A stretch of DNA of 64,000 nt from JAIBJN01 sp963830885 (GTDB taxonomy: Bacteria > Actinomycetota > Thermoleophilia > Gaiellales > Gaiellaceae). Positions 1-9,511 of this stretch are shown here, one piece after another; within the stretch, counting starts at the first letter, position 1, and each line of letters begins with the position of its first letter. The translations under genes and the position numbers were made by a program. The stretch covers positions 186,001 to 250,000 of the forward strand of contig CAWHOA010000003.1 in NCBI GenBank assembly GCA_963830885.1, in the 5' to 3' direction. Below the pieces are notes generated by a model. It ran no database searches, was not told the DNA's origin, and worked only from the letters and a program-made list of their open reading frames with translations.

Positions 1-186
1 CTGCCCGCGTACACCTTCCCGAAGAATCGCGAGGACCTCGCCGCGCTGCGTGTCGTGGTCAAGCGAGGCTTCAGCCACGACATGGCCCACCTGCTGATCG
101 AAGACATCCAGCGCCAGCTCCCGCGCCTGCAGAAGCAGGCGGAGCCCGTCCACGACGCCGGGACGGCGACGAGCTTCCACCACTGA
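1..186 (+). CDS. Glutamate decarboxylase, C-terminal fragment (5' end outside window)
   Basis: The first 61 codons in frame 1 end at TGA 184-186. The peptide begins LPAYTFPKNREDLAALRVVV and ends in SFHH. This resembles the C-terminal end of PLP-dependent glutamate decarboxylases, where a 'vPAy..p...ed...lRvvv+.GFs.d.a..Ll.Di' stretch precedes a short flexible tail ending in S-F-x-H. In that family the tail takes part in pH-dependent closure of the active site. The PLP-binding lysine and most of the enzyme lie upstream of the window, so activity cannot be judged here. The next gene starts 12 bp downstream on the same strand. Confidence 0.7.
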   Translation: MPAYTFPKNREDLAALRVVVKRGFSHDMAHLLIEDIQRQLPRLQKQAEPVHDAGTATSFHH

Positions 187-198
187 CCGCCCCCACGG

Positions 199-876
199 TT
201 GGCCGAAACCGCGTCCCGGGTCCTCGTCTTCGCCCTCGTTGCGGCGGCGAGCCCGGTCGCGCTGCTGGCCACCGCGGCCGTGCTCACCAGCCGGCGGGGG
301 CGGACGAACGGCAGCCTCTACATGGTCGGCTTCCTGCTCGGCCAGTCCATCGCCTTCGTGGTCGCGCTCCTGATCGGCTCTGCCGCGACGACGAACCCGG
401 ACGGGAACGAAGAGCTCGCGGCGGCCCTCGAGCTCGCGTTCGGCGTCGGCCTGCTCGTGCTCGCCTGGCCGCAGCGGCACGCGCGGGCCGAGCCGGACCC
501 GGCTGGGCCGAGCAGGGTGAAGGCGATGCTCGCGCGGCTGCACAGGCTCCGCCCGGGCACCGCGTTCTCGGTGGGTTTGCTGCTCGGTGTCGGCGGCGTG
601 AAGCGGCTCACCATCACGCTCGTCGCCGGCGCAACCGTCGGCATCGCCGGCCTCACGCCCGTCGAGGACGTGCTCCTCGGCGTCCTCTACGTCCTCGTCG
701 CGGCGGTGCTCGTCTGGGTGCCCGTCGGCGTCTACCTGGTGGCTGGGGAGCGGGCCGCCGAATGGCTGGAGGCAGCCCAGGGCTGGCTGACCGCCAACGA
801 GCGCCGGATCACGTTCGTCTCGACCCTGCTCTTCGGGTTCCTGCTTACGAGCGACGCGCTCGTGCGGCTCGTATGA
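199..876 (+). CDS. GAP/Sap-family integral membrane protein
   Basis: A 225-aa polytopic membrane protein with about six hydrophobic segments (roughly residues 5-30, 38-62, 74-90, 120-150, 155-185, 203-222). The pattern resembles the actinobacterial GAP (peptidoglycolipid-addressing, Sap) family, whose few studied members help export cell-envelope glycolipids. No catalytic motif is visible. The start is TTG at 199, 12 bp after the upstream stop; a later start is possible. Substrate unknown; family assignment rests on overall pattern. Confidence 0.6.
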   Translation: MAETASRVLVFALVAAASPVALLATAAVLTSRRGRTNGSLYMVGFLLGQSIAFVVALLIGSAATTNPDGNEELAAALELAFGVGLLVLAWPQRHARAEPDPAGPSRVKAMLARLHRLRPGTAFSVGLLLGVGGVKRLTITLVAGATVGIAGLTPVEDVLLGVLYVLVAAVLVWVPVGVYLVAGERAAEWLEAAQGWLTANERRITFVSTLLFGFLLTSDALVRLV

Positions 877-907
877 CAGCGGGGCGATGCCTTAGGGTGG
901 AGCGGTC

Positions 908-1786
908 TTGGACGAGGTAGCGGCCCTTCTCGCCGTTCTCGCGGCCATCTGCTTCGCGCTCGCCGCCACGCTCTGGCAGCGAGCGTCGATGGCGCTCGGG
1001 GTCTCGGCCGGGCAACCGGGGTCGTTCGTCCGCCTGCTGGGGAACGGGGTCTGGCTGCTCGGCCTCGCCGTGCAGGTCGTCGGCGTCCTCCTGCAGGCGG
1101 CCGCGCTCGACCGCGGGCGCGTGGCGGTCATCCAGCCGCTGCTCGTGACCGCGGTCGTCTGGGCGATGCCCCTGGGCTACTTCCTCACCGGGCAGGTGAT
1201 CACCCGCCGCCACGTCCTCGGCGCCGCGCTGGTCGTCGCCGGACTGGCGGTGTTCGCGAGCGTCGGCGACCCGGCTGGCGGCGTCGACAACGCGCCCGCG
1301 TCCGACTGGGCTATGGCCTTCCTCGTCCTCGGGGCGATCTGCATCGGCCTGCTCCTGTTCTCGCGGCGCGGCGGCTCGGACTCGAAGGCGGCGGTCTTCG
1401 GGGCGGTCGCGGGGATCCTCTACGGCATCTCCGCGACGCTGATGAAGCCAGTGGTCGAGACCCTGCACGAGGATGGTGCCGTGGCCGTGCTGGAGGGCTG
1501 GGAGCTGTGGGTGATGGCGATCGGCGGGCTCGTCGGCTTCTACATTCAGCAGCTATCGCTGGCCACGGGCAAGCTCGTCACCTCGGTCGCCACCGTCTCC
1601 GTGGTGAACCCGGTCGTCAGCGTCCTCCTCGGCGCGCTCGTCCTCCAGGAGCGGCTCGACCGCGACCCGCCCTGGCACGCGGTCGTGGCGGTCGGCGCCC
1701 TCGCGGTGGCGCTGCTCGGAGCGGTCGTGGCGGCGTCGGCGTCCGAGGAGGACAAGGAGCCGGCTGCTCAGCCCGCCGTTGCCTGA
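908..1786 (+). CDS. DMT-superfamily (EamA/NIPA-like) transporter
   Basis: A 292-aa protein with ten hydrophobic segments in two five-helix halves, as in drug/metabolite transporters. The stretch 'GRVAVIQPLLVTAVVWAMPLGY' in the first half and 'TSVATVSVVNPVVSVLLGALVLQERL' in the second are the typical helix 3-4 repeats, with P and E(R/K) conserved. The final ~18 residues are charged and cytoplasmic. The start is TTG at 908. The 3' end overlaps the convergent YrhK-like gene by 19 bp. Substrate cannot be predicted. Confidence 0.75.
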   Translation: MDEVAALLAVLAAICFALAATLWQRASMALGVSAGQPGSFVRLLGNGVWLLGLAVQVVGVLLQAAALDRGRVAVIQPLLVTAVVWAMPLGYFLTGQVITRRHVLGAALVVAGLAVFASVGDPAGGVDNAPASDWAMAFLVLGAICIGLLLFSRRGGSDSKAAVFGAVAGILYGISATLMKPVVETLHEDGAVAVLEGWELWVMAIGGLVGFYIQQLSLATGKLVTSVATVSVVNPVVSVLLGALVLQERLDRDPPWHAVVAVGALAVALLGAVVAASASEEDKEPAAQPAVA

Positions 1787-2370
1787 GGCCGCAGCAGCAG
1801 GCGCGCGCCGAAGAAGAAGCAGACCCCGCCGAGGAACGTGAAGGCGTTCGTCGCCTCCGTGTTCAGGAGCTCCCCGGTGTCCGGGACGACCCACGAGGCG
1901 ATTGCGGCGATTCCGAAGAAGACCGACCCGACCAGGTTCCAGACGGCGATCCGCCGGTCTGTTCCCCGCCTGCTCCACACCGGCGCGAGCGCGAGCGCGC
2001 TCGCGACCAGGAAGCACACCGAGCCGAGCGCGTCCGGCGCCCACACGCGGACGTCCTGCTCCTGGACGCTCAGCGTGTCGTCCAGCGCGGCGAACGTGGT
2101 CACGTTGAAGAAGATCGTCCCCACGAACTGGACGGCCGCGGCCCACCAGTCCGGCCGGTCGACCCGAGGCGTCTGCTTGAGCTGGAGGAGCGAGGCCGAG
2201 GTGAAGAAGATCGAGCCGGCGAAGAAGGTGGCGCCGACGACCTCCGGGGGGACGAGCTCCGGGTAGAACGGCGCCGAGCCGAGCGCGAAGAGCGCCGAGC
2301 CGACCATGAAGAGGACGCCGATCCACCAGAGCCTGGGCTTCATCCTGCGGAGATGATGCGGATGCGTCAT
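1768..2370 (-). CDS. YrhK-like domain membrane protein
   Basis: A protein of about 200 aa starting at ATG 2370 (the open frame extends upstream to 2415 but has little coding character). It contains two similar halves, each with a 'GS..F..GS' membrane segment: WIGVLFMVGSALFALGSAPFY near the N-terminus and WNLVGSVFFGIAAIASWVV in the second half, about six helices in total. This is the pattern of YrhK-domain proteins of actinomycetes, whose function is unknown. It is convergent with the upstream transporter and divergent from ndh. Confidence 0.6.
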   Translation of the reverse strand: MTHPHHLRRMKPRLWWIGVLFMVGSALFALGSAPFYPELVPPEVVGATFFAGSIFFTSASLLQLKQTPRVDRPDWWAAAVQFVGTIFFNVTTFAALDDTLSVQEQDVRVWAPDALGSVCFLVASALALAPVWSRRGTDRRIAVWNLVGSVFFGIAAIASWVVPDTGELLNTEATNAFTFLGGVCFFFGARLLLRPQATAG

Positions 2371-2426
2371 GCTGGCGCGAGTCTGACGGTGAATGCGGTG
2401 CCCGGCCCAGGGCACCCAGAACGCAC

Positions 2427-3709
2427 GTGGAAGCCAGCCCCCAGCCCAACGACACGCTCCGGCGTCCCCGCGTCGTCGTCCTCGGCGGTGGCTTCGCCGG
2501 GATCGGGGCCGCTCGCGCGCTGAAGGACGCCGAGGCCGACGTCGTGCTCGTGGACGAGCACGACTACCACACGTTCCAGCCCCTCCTCTACCAGCTCGCC
2601 ACGGATCTGCTCCCGACCGAGGTCGTCGGGCACCCGCTGCGGGACCTCTTCCACGAGCAGCCGAACGTCGCGATCCACCAGGACGCGGTGACCGGCGTGG
2701 ACCTCGCCTCCCGGCAGGTGCACTTCGCCGAGATGGCGCCGCTGGACTACGACTACCTCGTCCTGGCGCTCGGCGCCCGCGTCAACTTCTTCGGCACCGA
2801 GGGAGCGCCCGACCATGCCTTCCCGATGTACACGCTCGCCGACGCGGTGCGCCTCAAGGAGCACGTCCTTCGCAGGTGGGAGGCCGCGGACAAGGATCCG
2901 GCTCTCGCCGACGACGGAGCGCTCAACGTCGTCGTCGTCGGCGGTGGGCCCACCGGCGTCGAGAGCGCGGGGGCGCTCGCAGAGCTGTACACAGGGGCCT
3001 TCGCCGCCGACTACTCCGGCCTGTTCGACAAGGCCCGCGTCACCCTCGTCGAGGCCGGACCGGCGCTCCTGACCATGTTCAAGAAGGGCATACAGACGTA
3101 CACCAAGAAGGCGCTGGAGGAGCGAGGCGTCGAGATCCTGCTCGGCGAGCTCGTCGCGTCCCTCTCACCGACCCGCGTCACCCTCAAGTCCGGGAAGGAG
3201 CTCCGAAGGCGCACACGCTCGTCTGGGGCGCGGGCCTGCAGGCGAGCCCGATCGCCGACGAGCTCGGCCTCGACCTGGAGAAGGGCAACAGGGTCGTAGC
3301 CCAACCGGATCTTTCCGTAGCGGGCCACCCTGAGGTCTTTGCGGTCGGCGACATCGCGTGGATCACCGACACCAAGACGAAGCGCGTGCTGCCGCAGCTG
3401 GGCTCGGTGGCGCTCCAGGCCGGCGAGCAGGCCGGCGCGAACATCGCCCGCCGGATCGTGGGCAAGGAGACCGAGCCGTTCGCCTACCACGACAAGGGGA
3501 CGATGGCGACGATCGGCCGCGGCGCAGCGGTGGTTCAGTTCCACCGCGGACGGACGCTGAAGGGCAAGACGGCAGCGCTCGCCTGGGGGACCGTCCACCT
3601 CGCGCTCCTCTCCACCGGCGAGGACCGGGCCAAGGCGCTGATCGAGTGGAGCTGGGCGGGGTTCGCCCACGAGCGCCCCGGCCGGATCACCGTGCGCACC
3701 GAGGACTAG
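2427..3709 (+). CDS. ndh: Type II NADH dehydrogenase (NDH-2), frameshifted
   Basis: This FAD enzyme passes electrons from NADH to the quinone pool without pumping protons. The FAD-binding motif GGGFAGIGAA lies near residue 19 and the NADH-binding motif VVVVGGGPTGVESAG near residue 170. The C-terminal half has GHPEVFAVGDIA, the flavin-contacting motif, and KGTMATIGRGAAV, typical of NDH-2. The frame opened at 2427 carries the first half; from about 3200 the homologous sequence continues one base out of frame and runs to TAG 3707-3709. A single missing base after the KSGKEL codons (near 3203) explains this. Both halves are otherwise well preserved, so a sequencing error is at least as likely as a recent pseudogene. 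Confidence 0.8.
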
Positions 3710-3744
3710 TTGTCAGCCGAACCACCCAAGGAGAGGAGAGCGGG

Positions 3745-5136
3745 ATGAACCAGGCTGCGCCGGCGGACGTCTTCGTCGTCTTCGGCATCACGGGCGACCT
3801 CGCGAAGGTGATGACCTTCCACTCGCTGTACCGCCTCGAGGCGCGCGGGCTCCTCGACTGCCCGATCGTCGGTGTCGCCGTCGACGACTGGACGCGCGAT
3901 CAGCTCGTCGACCGCGCCCGGGAGTCGATCGAGGGAACCGGGGAGAAGCTCGACCAGGAGGTCTTCGACCGTTTCGCCGCCCGGCTCTCGTACGTGCAGG
4001 GGGACTTCGGCGACGCGGACACCTACGCCCGCGTCGGCAAGGCGATCGAGGGAGCCTCGACGCCCGTCTTCTACCTGGAGATCCCGCCCTTCCTCTTCGG
4101 CAGGGTGGTCAAGGGCCTGGCCGACGCCGGCCTGACCAAGACGGCCCGCGTCGTCGTGGAGAAGCCGTTCGGCCACGACCAGGAGTCCGCGCGCGCGCTG
4201 GCCGACGAGCTGCACGAATCCATCGACGAGTCGCAGCTCTACCGGATCGACCACTTCCTCGGGAAGATGGGCCTTGCGGAGATCCTCTTCCTCCGCTTCG
4301 CGAACACGATGCTCGAGCCGGTCTGGAACCGGAACTACGTCGAATCCGTGCAGATCACCATGGCCGAGGATTTCGGCGTCTCCGACCGCGGCCACTTCTA
4401 CGACCCGGTCGGCGCCCTGCGCGACGTCGTCGTCAACCACCTCATGCAGGTGGTCGCCGCCACCGCGATGGAGCCGCCGTCGGGCGGTGACCCGGAGACG
4501 CTCAAGGACGGGATGGTCGCCCTTTTCCGCTCCGTCGCCGAGGCGAACCCGGCGCACTACGTCAGGGGCCAGTACGACGGCTATCTCGACGTCGACGGGG
4601 TCGCCGCCGACTCGACGACCGAGACGTACGCGGCCCTCCGCCTCGACATCGACAACTGGCGCTGGTCCGGAGTTCCCTTCTTCATCCGCGCCGGCAAGCT
4701 GCTCCCGGTCCTGCAGACCGAGGTGCGCCTCGTCTTCAAGCGTCCTCCGAAGCTCGGCTTCGGGGCGATCGGGCCGAATGCCGAGCCGGACCAGTTCGTG
4801 ATCAAGCTCGACCCCTCCACGGGCGTGCAGGTCACGCTCGACGCGCTCCGTGGCGACGCGCGGCAGGCGGAGCCGATCACCCTCGACATGGAGTTCGCCG
4901 AGGAGGGCGGCGAGGGTGCGACCCCGTACGAGGTGCTGCTCCACGCGGCGATGATCGGCCAGAGCACGCGCTTCACCCGCCAGGACGGCGTCGAGGAGAC
5001 GTGGCGGATCATGCAGCCTCTGCTCGACGCGCCGCCGCCGGTGCACCCCTACGCGCCGGGCTCGTGGGGGCCGGAAGCCGCCAACGAGCTGACTGCCGGG
5101 CACGGCCGCTGGTACGGGCCCTGGGTGACGCAATGA
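3745..5136 (+). CDS. zwf: Glucose-6-phosphate 1-dehydrogenase
   Basis: This enzyme oxidises glucose 6-phosphate to 6-phosphogluconolactone with NAD(P)+, the entry to the oxidative pentose phosphate pathway. The protein is 463 aa, normal for the family. The dinucleotide motif is GITGDLAK near residue 14. The substrate/catalytic motif reads YRIDHFLGKM around residue 170, with the active-site histidine in the RIDH core; the usual final E of RIDHYLGKE is M here. FFIRAGK later in the protein is also typical. ATG 3745 is preceded by a purine-rich AGGAGAGGAG ribosome-binding site. The stop overlaps the ATG of the GH15 gene by 4 bp, indicating translational coupling. Confidence 0.9.
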   Translation: MNQAAPADVFVVFGITGDLAKVMTFHSLYRLEARGLLDCPIVGVAVDDWTRDQLVDRARESIEGTGEKLDQEVFDRFAARLSYVQGDFGDADTYARVGKAIEGASTPVFYLEIPPFLFGRVVKGLADAGLTKTARVVVEKPFGHDQESARALADELHESIDESQLYRIDHFLGKMGLAEILFLRFANTMLEPVWNRNYVESVQITMAEDFGVSDRGHFYDPVGALRDVVVNHLMQVVAATAMEPPSGGDPETLKDGMVALFRSVAEANPAHYVRGQYDGYLDVDGVAADSTTETYAALRLDIDNWRWSGVPFFIRAGKLLPVLQTEVRLVFKRPPKLGFGAIGPNAEPDQFVIKLDPSTGVQVTLDALRGDARQAEPITLDMEFAEEGGEGATPYEVLLHAAMIGQSTRFTRQDGVEETWRIMQPLLDAPPPVHPYAPGSWGPEAANELTAGHGRWYGPWVTQ

Positions 5137-7025
5137 GCGCGCCCGGTGAGGAAACTATCGGGCGGAGCGCGGCGGCGCCGTCGCCGTTCCCACCCATCGC
5201 CGACTACGCGTTCTTGTCCAACTGCCATACCGGCGCGCTCGTCGCCGAGGACGGCGCCATCGACTGGCTCTGCGTCCCCTCGTTCGACTCGCCGAGCGTG
5301 TTCGGCAGCCTGCTCGACCGGGGGGCCGGCGCCTTTCGAGTCGGGCCGTTCGGCATCAACCACCCAACGGCGATCGTGTACGAGCCCGGGACGAACGTCC
5401 TCGCGACGACCTGGAAGACCCCGACCGGCTGGATCGTCGTCCGAGACGCCCTGACCATGGGGCCGTGGGACCACGAGGACGAGATCACGCCGCACACGCG
5501 CCCGCCGGCTGACGACGACGCCGACCACATGCTCGTTCGCTCCGTCGAGTGCCTCGACGGCACGGTCGAGGTCGAGCTCGTCTGCGAGCCGGTCTTCGAC
5601 TACGGCCGCGTCGCCGCGGAGTGGACCATGGTCGACGGCGGCCGCCACGCCGCCGACGCGAGTGGCGCCGGCGTGACGATCCGGCTCTCCTCCAGCATGG
5701 CCTTGGGGATCGAGGGCGACCGCGTCCGCGCCCGGCACGCGCTCGACGCCGGGGAACGCCTCTTCTGCTCGCTCTCCTGGGCGGAGGGCCTCAAGTCGCC
5801 CGCCGACGCCGAGGAGGCCGAGCGGCGCGCTCGCCGCCACGGTCCATTTCTGGCGCGCCTGGCTGGGGCAAGCCCGCCTGCCCGACCACCGCTGGCGCGA
5901 CCCGATCCAGCGGTCGGCGCTCGCGATCAAGGGTCTGACCTACATGCCGACCGGGGCGACCGTCGCCGCGCTCACGACCTCGCTGCCCGAGACCCCCGGC
6001 GGCGAGCGCAACTGGGACTACCGCTTCACCTGGATGCGCGACTCGACCTTCACCCTCCAGGCGCTGCACTACCTGAACCTCGACTGGGAGGCCGACGAGT
6101 TCATCCAGTTCATCGCCGACCTCGAGGCCAACGAGGACGGCGCGCTCCAGATCATGTACGGGATCGACGGTCGGCGAGACCTGACCGAGTCGACCCTGGA
6201 CCACCTCTCGGGCTACGGCGGCGCGCAGCCCGTGCGCGTCGGCAACGGGGCCTTCGACCAACGCCAGAACGACGTCTTCGGCGCCGTCCTCGACTCCGTT
6301 CTGCTGCACAGCCACAGAAGCCAGCGGCTGCCGCGGAGGCTGTGGCCGATCGTCAAGTCGCAGGCCGAGTGCGCGACGCAGGTCTGGCGCAACCCCGACC
6401 AGGGGATCTGGGAAGCCCGCGGCGCGCCCCAGCACTACGTCTCCTCGAAGCTGATGTGCTGGGTGGCGCTCGACCGGGCCGCGAAGCTGGCCGGGATCCG
6501 CAGCGAGTCGGAGCAGGAGTCCACCTGGCGCGCGACGGCGGACGAGATCAAGGCCGACATCCTGGAGCACGGGGTCACCGACAAGGCGTCCTCCGCCAGC
6601 ACTATGCGACGGAGTCCCTGGATGCCTCGACGCTTCTGGCGGCGCTGTTCGGCTTCCTGCCGGCGGACGACGAGCGCCTCCGCGCGAGCGTCCTGGCCAT
6701 CGACTCGGACCTGACCGAGCACGGGTTCGTTCTCCGCTATCGAACCGACGAGACCGACGACGGCCTTTCGGGCAAGGAGGGGACGTTCCTCATCTGCTCG
6801 TTCTGGCTGGTTTCCGCGCTGGCGATCATCGGCGAGGAGCAGCGTGCGCGCGACCTGATGGAGCGGCTGCTCCGGATCGCGTCGCCGCTCGGTCTCTTCG
6901 CCGAGGAGTTCGAGACCGAGACCGCGCGCCACCTCGGGAACTTCCCGCAGGCGTTCTCCCACCTCGCATTGATCGAGGCGGCGGGTCGGATCATCCTCGC
7001 CGAGCGGCTGAAGGAGCTGACATGA
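5133..7025 (+). CDS. GH15-family glucoamylase/trehalase-like protein with two compensating frameshifts
   Basis: Glycoside hydrolase family 15 enzymes release glucose from alpha-glucans or trehalose. The N-terminal part (PPIADYAFLSNCHTGALVA, IDWLCVPSFDSPSVFGSLLD) is the typical beta-sandwich start of bacterial GH15 proteins. The catalytic barrel has GGERNWDYRFTWMRDSTFTL, the family signature. The reading frame changes near 5828 (one extra base) and returns to the original frame near 6585 (one missing base in a G run), giving about 630 aa in all. Homologous sequence is continuous across both points, so the errors are probably technical. The ATG overlaps the zwf stop, and the stop overlaps the GMC start, so the three form one operon. 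Trehalase and glucan glucosidase activity cannot be told apart by eye. Confidence 0.75.
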   Translation: MSAPGEETIGRSAAAPSPFPPIADYAFLSNCHTGALVAEDGAIDWLCVPSFDSPSVFGSLLDRGAGAFRVGPFGINHPTAIVYEPGTNVLATTWKTPTGWIVVRDALTMGPWDHEDEITPHTRPPADDDADHMLVRSVECLDGTVEVELVCEPVFDYGRVAAEWTMVDGGRHAADASGAGVTIRLSSSMALGIEGDRVRARHALDAGERLFCSLSWAEGLKSPADAEEAERRARRHGPFLARLAGASPPARPPLARPDPAVGARDQGSDLHADRGDRRRAHDLAARDPRRRAQLGLPLHLDARLDLHPPGAALPEPRLGGRRVHPVHRRPRGQRGRRAPDHVRDRRSARPDRVDPGPPLGLRRRAARARRQRGLRPTPERRLRRRPRLRSAAQPQKPAAAAEAVADRQVAGRVRDAGLAQPRPGDLGSPRRAPALRLLEADVLGGARPGREAGRDPQRVGAGVHLARDGGRDQGRHPGARGHRQGVLRQHYATESLDASTLLAALFGFLPADDERLRASVLAIDSDLTEHGFVLRYRTDETDDGLSGKEGTFLICSFWLVSALAIIGEEQRARDLMERLLRIASPLGLFAEEFETETARHLGNFPQAFSHLALIEAAGRIILAERLKELT

Positions 7026-8575
7026 GCGATACCTACGACGTGATCATCGTCGGGAGCGGCGCCGGGGGCGGCACGCTCGCCCACCGTCTCGCCCCTTCCG
7101 GGAAACGGATCCTGCTGCTGGAGCGGGGTGGCTGGCTCCCGCGCGAGCCGCAGAACTGGCTGTCGCAGGACGTGTTCGTCGAGAACCGGTACGTCTCCCC
7201 GGAAACGTGGTACGACGCGAGCGGAAAGCCGTTCCAGCCCCAGGTGCACTACTTCGTCGGCGGCGCGACCAAGCTCTACGGCGCCGCTCTCTACCGCCTG
7301 CGCCGGGAGGACTTCGGCGAGCTCCAGCATCACGACGGCATCTCGCCCGCGTGGCCGATCTCCTACGACGAGCTCGAGCCCTACTACACGCAGGCCGAGC
7401 AGCTTTACCAGGTGCACGGCGCCAGGGGCGAGGACCCCACCGAGCCGGACGCGAGCGGTGACTACCCGCATCCGGCCGTCTCGCACGAGCCCCGGATCCA
7501 GCAGCTCTCGGACGACCTGGCAGCCGCCGGCTACCGGCCGTTTCACGCGCCGTGCGGGATCCTGCTCGACGAGACGAACCCGCCTTACAGCACCTGCGTG
7601 CGCTGCGCCAACTGCGATGGGTTCCCCTGCGTCCTCCATGCCAAGTCCGACGCCGAGGTGATCGGCGTGCGCCCGGCGCTCGAGCACCCGAACGTGACGC
7701 TGCTCACGGACGTGCGCGCCGTGAAGCTGGAGACGAACGCGACCGGCACGGAGGTCACCGGTGTCGTCGTCGAGCGGGACGGGGAGGTGGAGACGCTCTC
7801 GGCCGGGGTCGTCGTCGTCTCGTGCGGCGCGGCGAACTCGGCGAAGCTCCTGCTCGAGTCGGCGAGCGACGCGCACCCGAACGGCCTCGCGAACGGCTCC
7901 GACCAGGTCGGGCGCAACTTCATGTTCCACGACAGCCAGGCCGTGCTCGCGCTCTCGCGTGAGGAGAACCCGACCGTCTACCAGAAGACCCTCGGGCTGA
8001 ACGACTTCTACTTCGGGAGCGACGACTTCGAGTTCCCGCTCGGGAACGTCCAGATGGTCGGCAAGTCCCAGGCGCCGATGTTCCGCGGCGAGAAGCCCCT
8101 CGAGACGAAGCTCGCGCCCCAGTGGTCGCTCGAGCGGATCGCGCGACACGCGATCGACTTCTGGCTCTCGACCGAGGACCTGCCCAACCCCGACAACCGC
8201 GTTACCGTCGACGGTGGCGGCAAGGTCACGCTCAGCTACACGGAGACCAACTCCGAGGCGAGGAAGCGGCTCTACGAGAAGATGAAGTCGATCGTCGGGG
8301 AGCTGGACATGAACCCGGGGCATCTCGTTCACCGGTTCGCGTACATGAAGACCGAGATCCCCGTCGCCGGCTGCGCGCACCAGGCGGGCACGTGCCGCTT
8401 CGGGACCGACCCGGCGAGTTCGGTGCTCAACACCGACTGCCGGGCGCACGAGCTGGACAACCTCTACGTCGTCGACACGAGCTTCTTCCCGAGCATCGGC
8501 GCCGTGAACCCGGCGCTGACCGCGATGGCGAATGCGCTCCGCGTCGGGGACCACCTGCTCGATCGACTCGAGTAG
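7022..8575 (+). CDS. GMC-family FAD oxidoreductase
   Basis: A 517-aa member of the glucose-methanol-choline oxidoreductase family, which oxidises alcohols or sugars using FAD. The N-terminal nucleotide-binding motif is VIIVGSGAGGGTLAHRL (residues about 7-23), and the second FAD-binding stretch VGGATKLYGAALYRLR follows. A CVRCANCDGFPC cysteine cluster near residue 200 could bind a metal or form disulfides. The C-terminal half carries CAHQAGTCRFG and the FAD/active-site segment SIGAVNPALTAMANALRVGDHL. No signal peptide is visible. It overlaps the GH15 stop by 4 bp and is followed by aldose epimerase, so a sugar substrate is a reasonable inference. Confidence 0.85.
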   Translation: MSDTYDVIIVGSGAGGGTLAHRLAPSGKRILLLERGGWLPREPQNWLSQDVFVENRYVSPETWYDASGKPFQPQVHYFVGGATKLYGAALYRLRREDFGELQHHDGISPAWPISYDELEPYYTQAEQLYQVHGARGEDPTEPDASGDYPHPAVSHEPRIQQLSDDLAAAGYRPFHAPCGILLDETNPPYSTCVRCANCDGFPCVLHAKSDAEVIGVRPALEHPNVTLLTDVRAVKLETNATGTEVTGVVVERDGEVETLSAGVVVVSCGAANSAKLLLESASDAHPNGLANGSDQVGRNFMFHDSQAVLALSREENPTVYQKTLGLNDFYFGSDDFEFPLGNVQMVGKSQAPMFRGEKPLETKLAPQWSLERIARHAIDFWLSTEDLPNPDNRVTVDGGGKVTLSYTETNSEARKRLYEKMKSIVGELDMNPGHLVHRFAYMKTEIPVAGCAHQAGTCRFGTDPASSVLNTDCRAHELDNLYVVDTSFFPSIGAVNPALTAMANALRVGDHLLDRLE

Positions 8576-8596
8576 CTCGAGGCAGGACGCTGGAGG

Positions 8597-9511
8597 ATGA
8601 GCCTCGTGCCGCCGTCCGGTGAGCAGTTCGAGATCGCATTCGGCGACCAGCGCGCGACGGTCGTCGAGGTCGGCGGCGGGATTCGCTCGTACTCAGCTGA
8701 AGAGCGGGAGCTGCTCGACGGCTACGGGGCCGACGAGGCGATCCTCTCCGGCCGCGGCCAGGTGCTGATTCCGTGGCCGAACCGGCTCGAGGACGGCTCC
8801 TACGAATTCGACGGAAGGCGCCACCAGCTCCCGCTCACGGAGCCGGAACGGGGGGACGCGATCCACGGCCTCGTACGGGAGGAGCCCTGGACGGTCGGCG
8901 AGCGCGAGCAGCATCGTGTGGTCATGGAGCACGTCCTCGAGCCGCGGCCCGGGTATCCGTTCACCCTTTCTCTGGCCATCGAGTACGCGCTCTCGGAGAG
9001 CGGACTGAGCGTGCGGACGACCGCGACGAACATCGGCCCCGACGCCTGCCCGTTCGGAAGCGGCCAGCATCCATACCTGACGCTGGGGACGCCCTCCGTC
9101 GACTCGCTTGTGCTGAGCGCCCCGGGCGGGACCGTCCTGATCGAGGACGAGCGGGGCATTCCGCGCGGGAGGGAGCCCGTCGACGGCACGCCGTACGACT
9201 TCCGGCGCCCGCGGGAGATCGGCGCGACGACGCTCGACGATGCGTTCACCGACCTCGTGCGCGGCACGGACGGACGTGCGCGCGTCGAGCTACGGGACCC
9301 GAGAAGCCGTGCCGGCCTCAGCCTCTGGGTGGACGAGAGCTACCGGTATCTGCAGCTCTTCACCGGCGACCCGCTGCCCGACGTCTCGCGCCGGAGCATC
9401 GCGGTCGAGCCGATGACCTGCCCGCCGAACGCCTTCCGGAGCGGCGAGGATCTCGTCAGGCTCGAGCCCGGCGAGAGCTTCGCGAGCGCCTGGGGAATCG
9501 TTCCGGGCTGA
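8597..9511 (+). CDS. Aldose 1-epimerase (mutarotase)
   Basis: A 304-aa GalM-like protein that interconverts alpha and beta anomers of aldoses. The visible active-site elements are PWPNRLEDGSYEFDG (sugar-binding Asn/Arg), the histidine in the DAIHGLVREEPW segment, and the second conserved histidine in FGSGQHPYL. An acidic residue in IAVEPMTCPPNAF near the C-terminus corresponds to the catalytic glutamate. It ends the zwf-GH15-GMC run, fitting a role in equilibrating glucose between the hydrolase and dehydrogenase steps. The start is ATG 8597, 21 bp after the GMC stop. Confidence 0.85.
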   Translation: MSLVPPSGEQFEIAFGDQRATVVEVGGGIRSYSAEERELLDGYGADEAILSGRGQVLIPWPNRLEDGSYEFDGRRHQLPLTEPERGDAIHGLVREEPWTVGEREQHRVVMEHVLEPRPGYPFTLSLAIEYALSESGLSVRTTATNIGPDACPFGSGQHPYLTLGTPSVDSLVLSAPGGTVLIEDERGIPRGREPVDGTPYDFRRPREIGATTLDDAFTDLVRGTDGRARVELRDPRSRAGLSLWVDESYRYLQLFTGDPLPDVSRRSIAVEPMTCPPNAFRSGEDLVRLEPGESFASAWGIVPG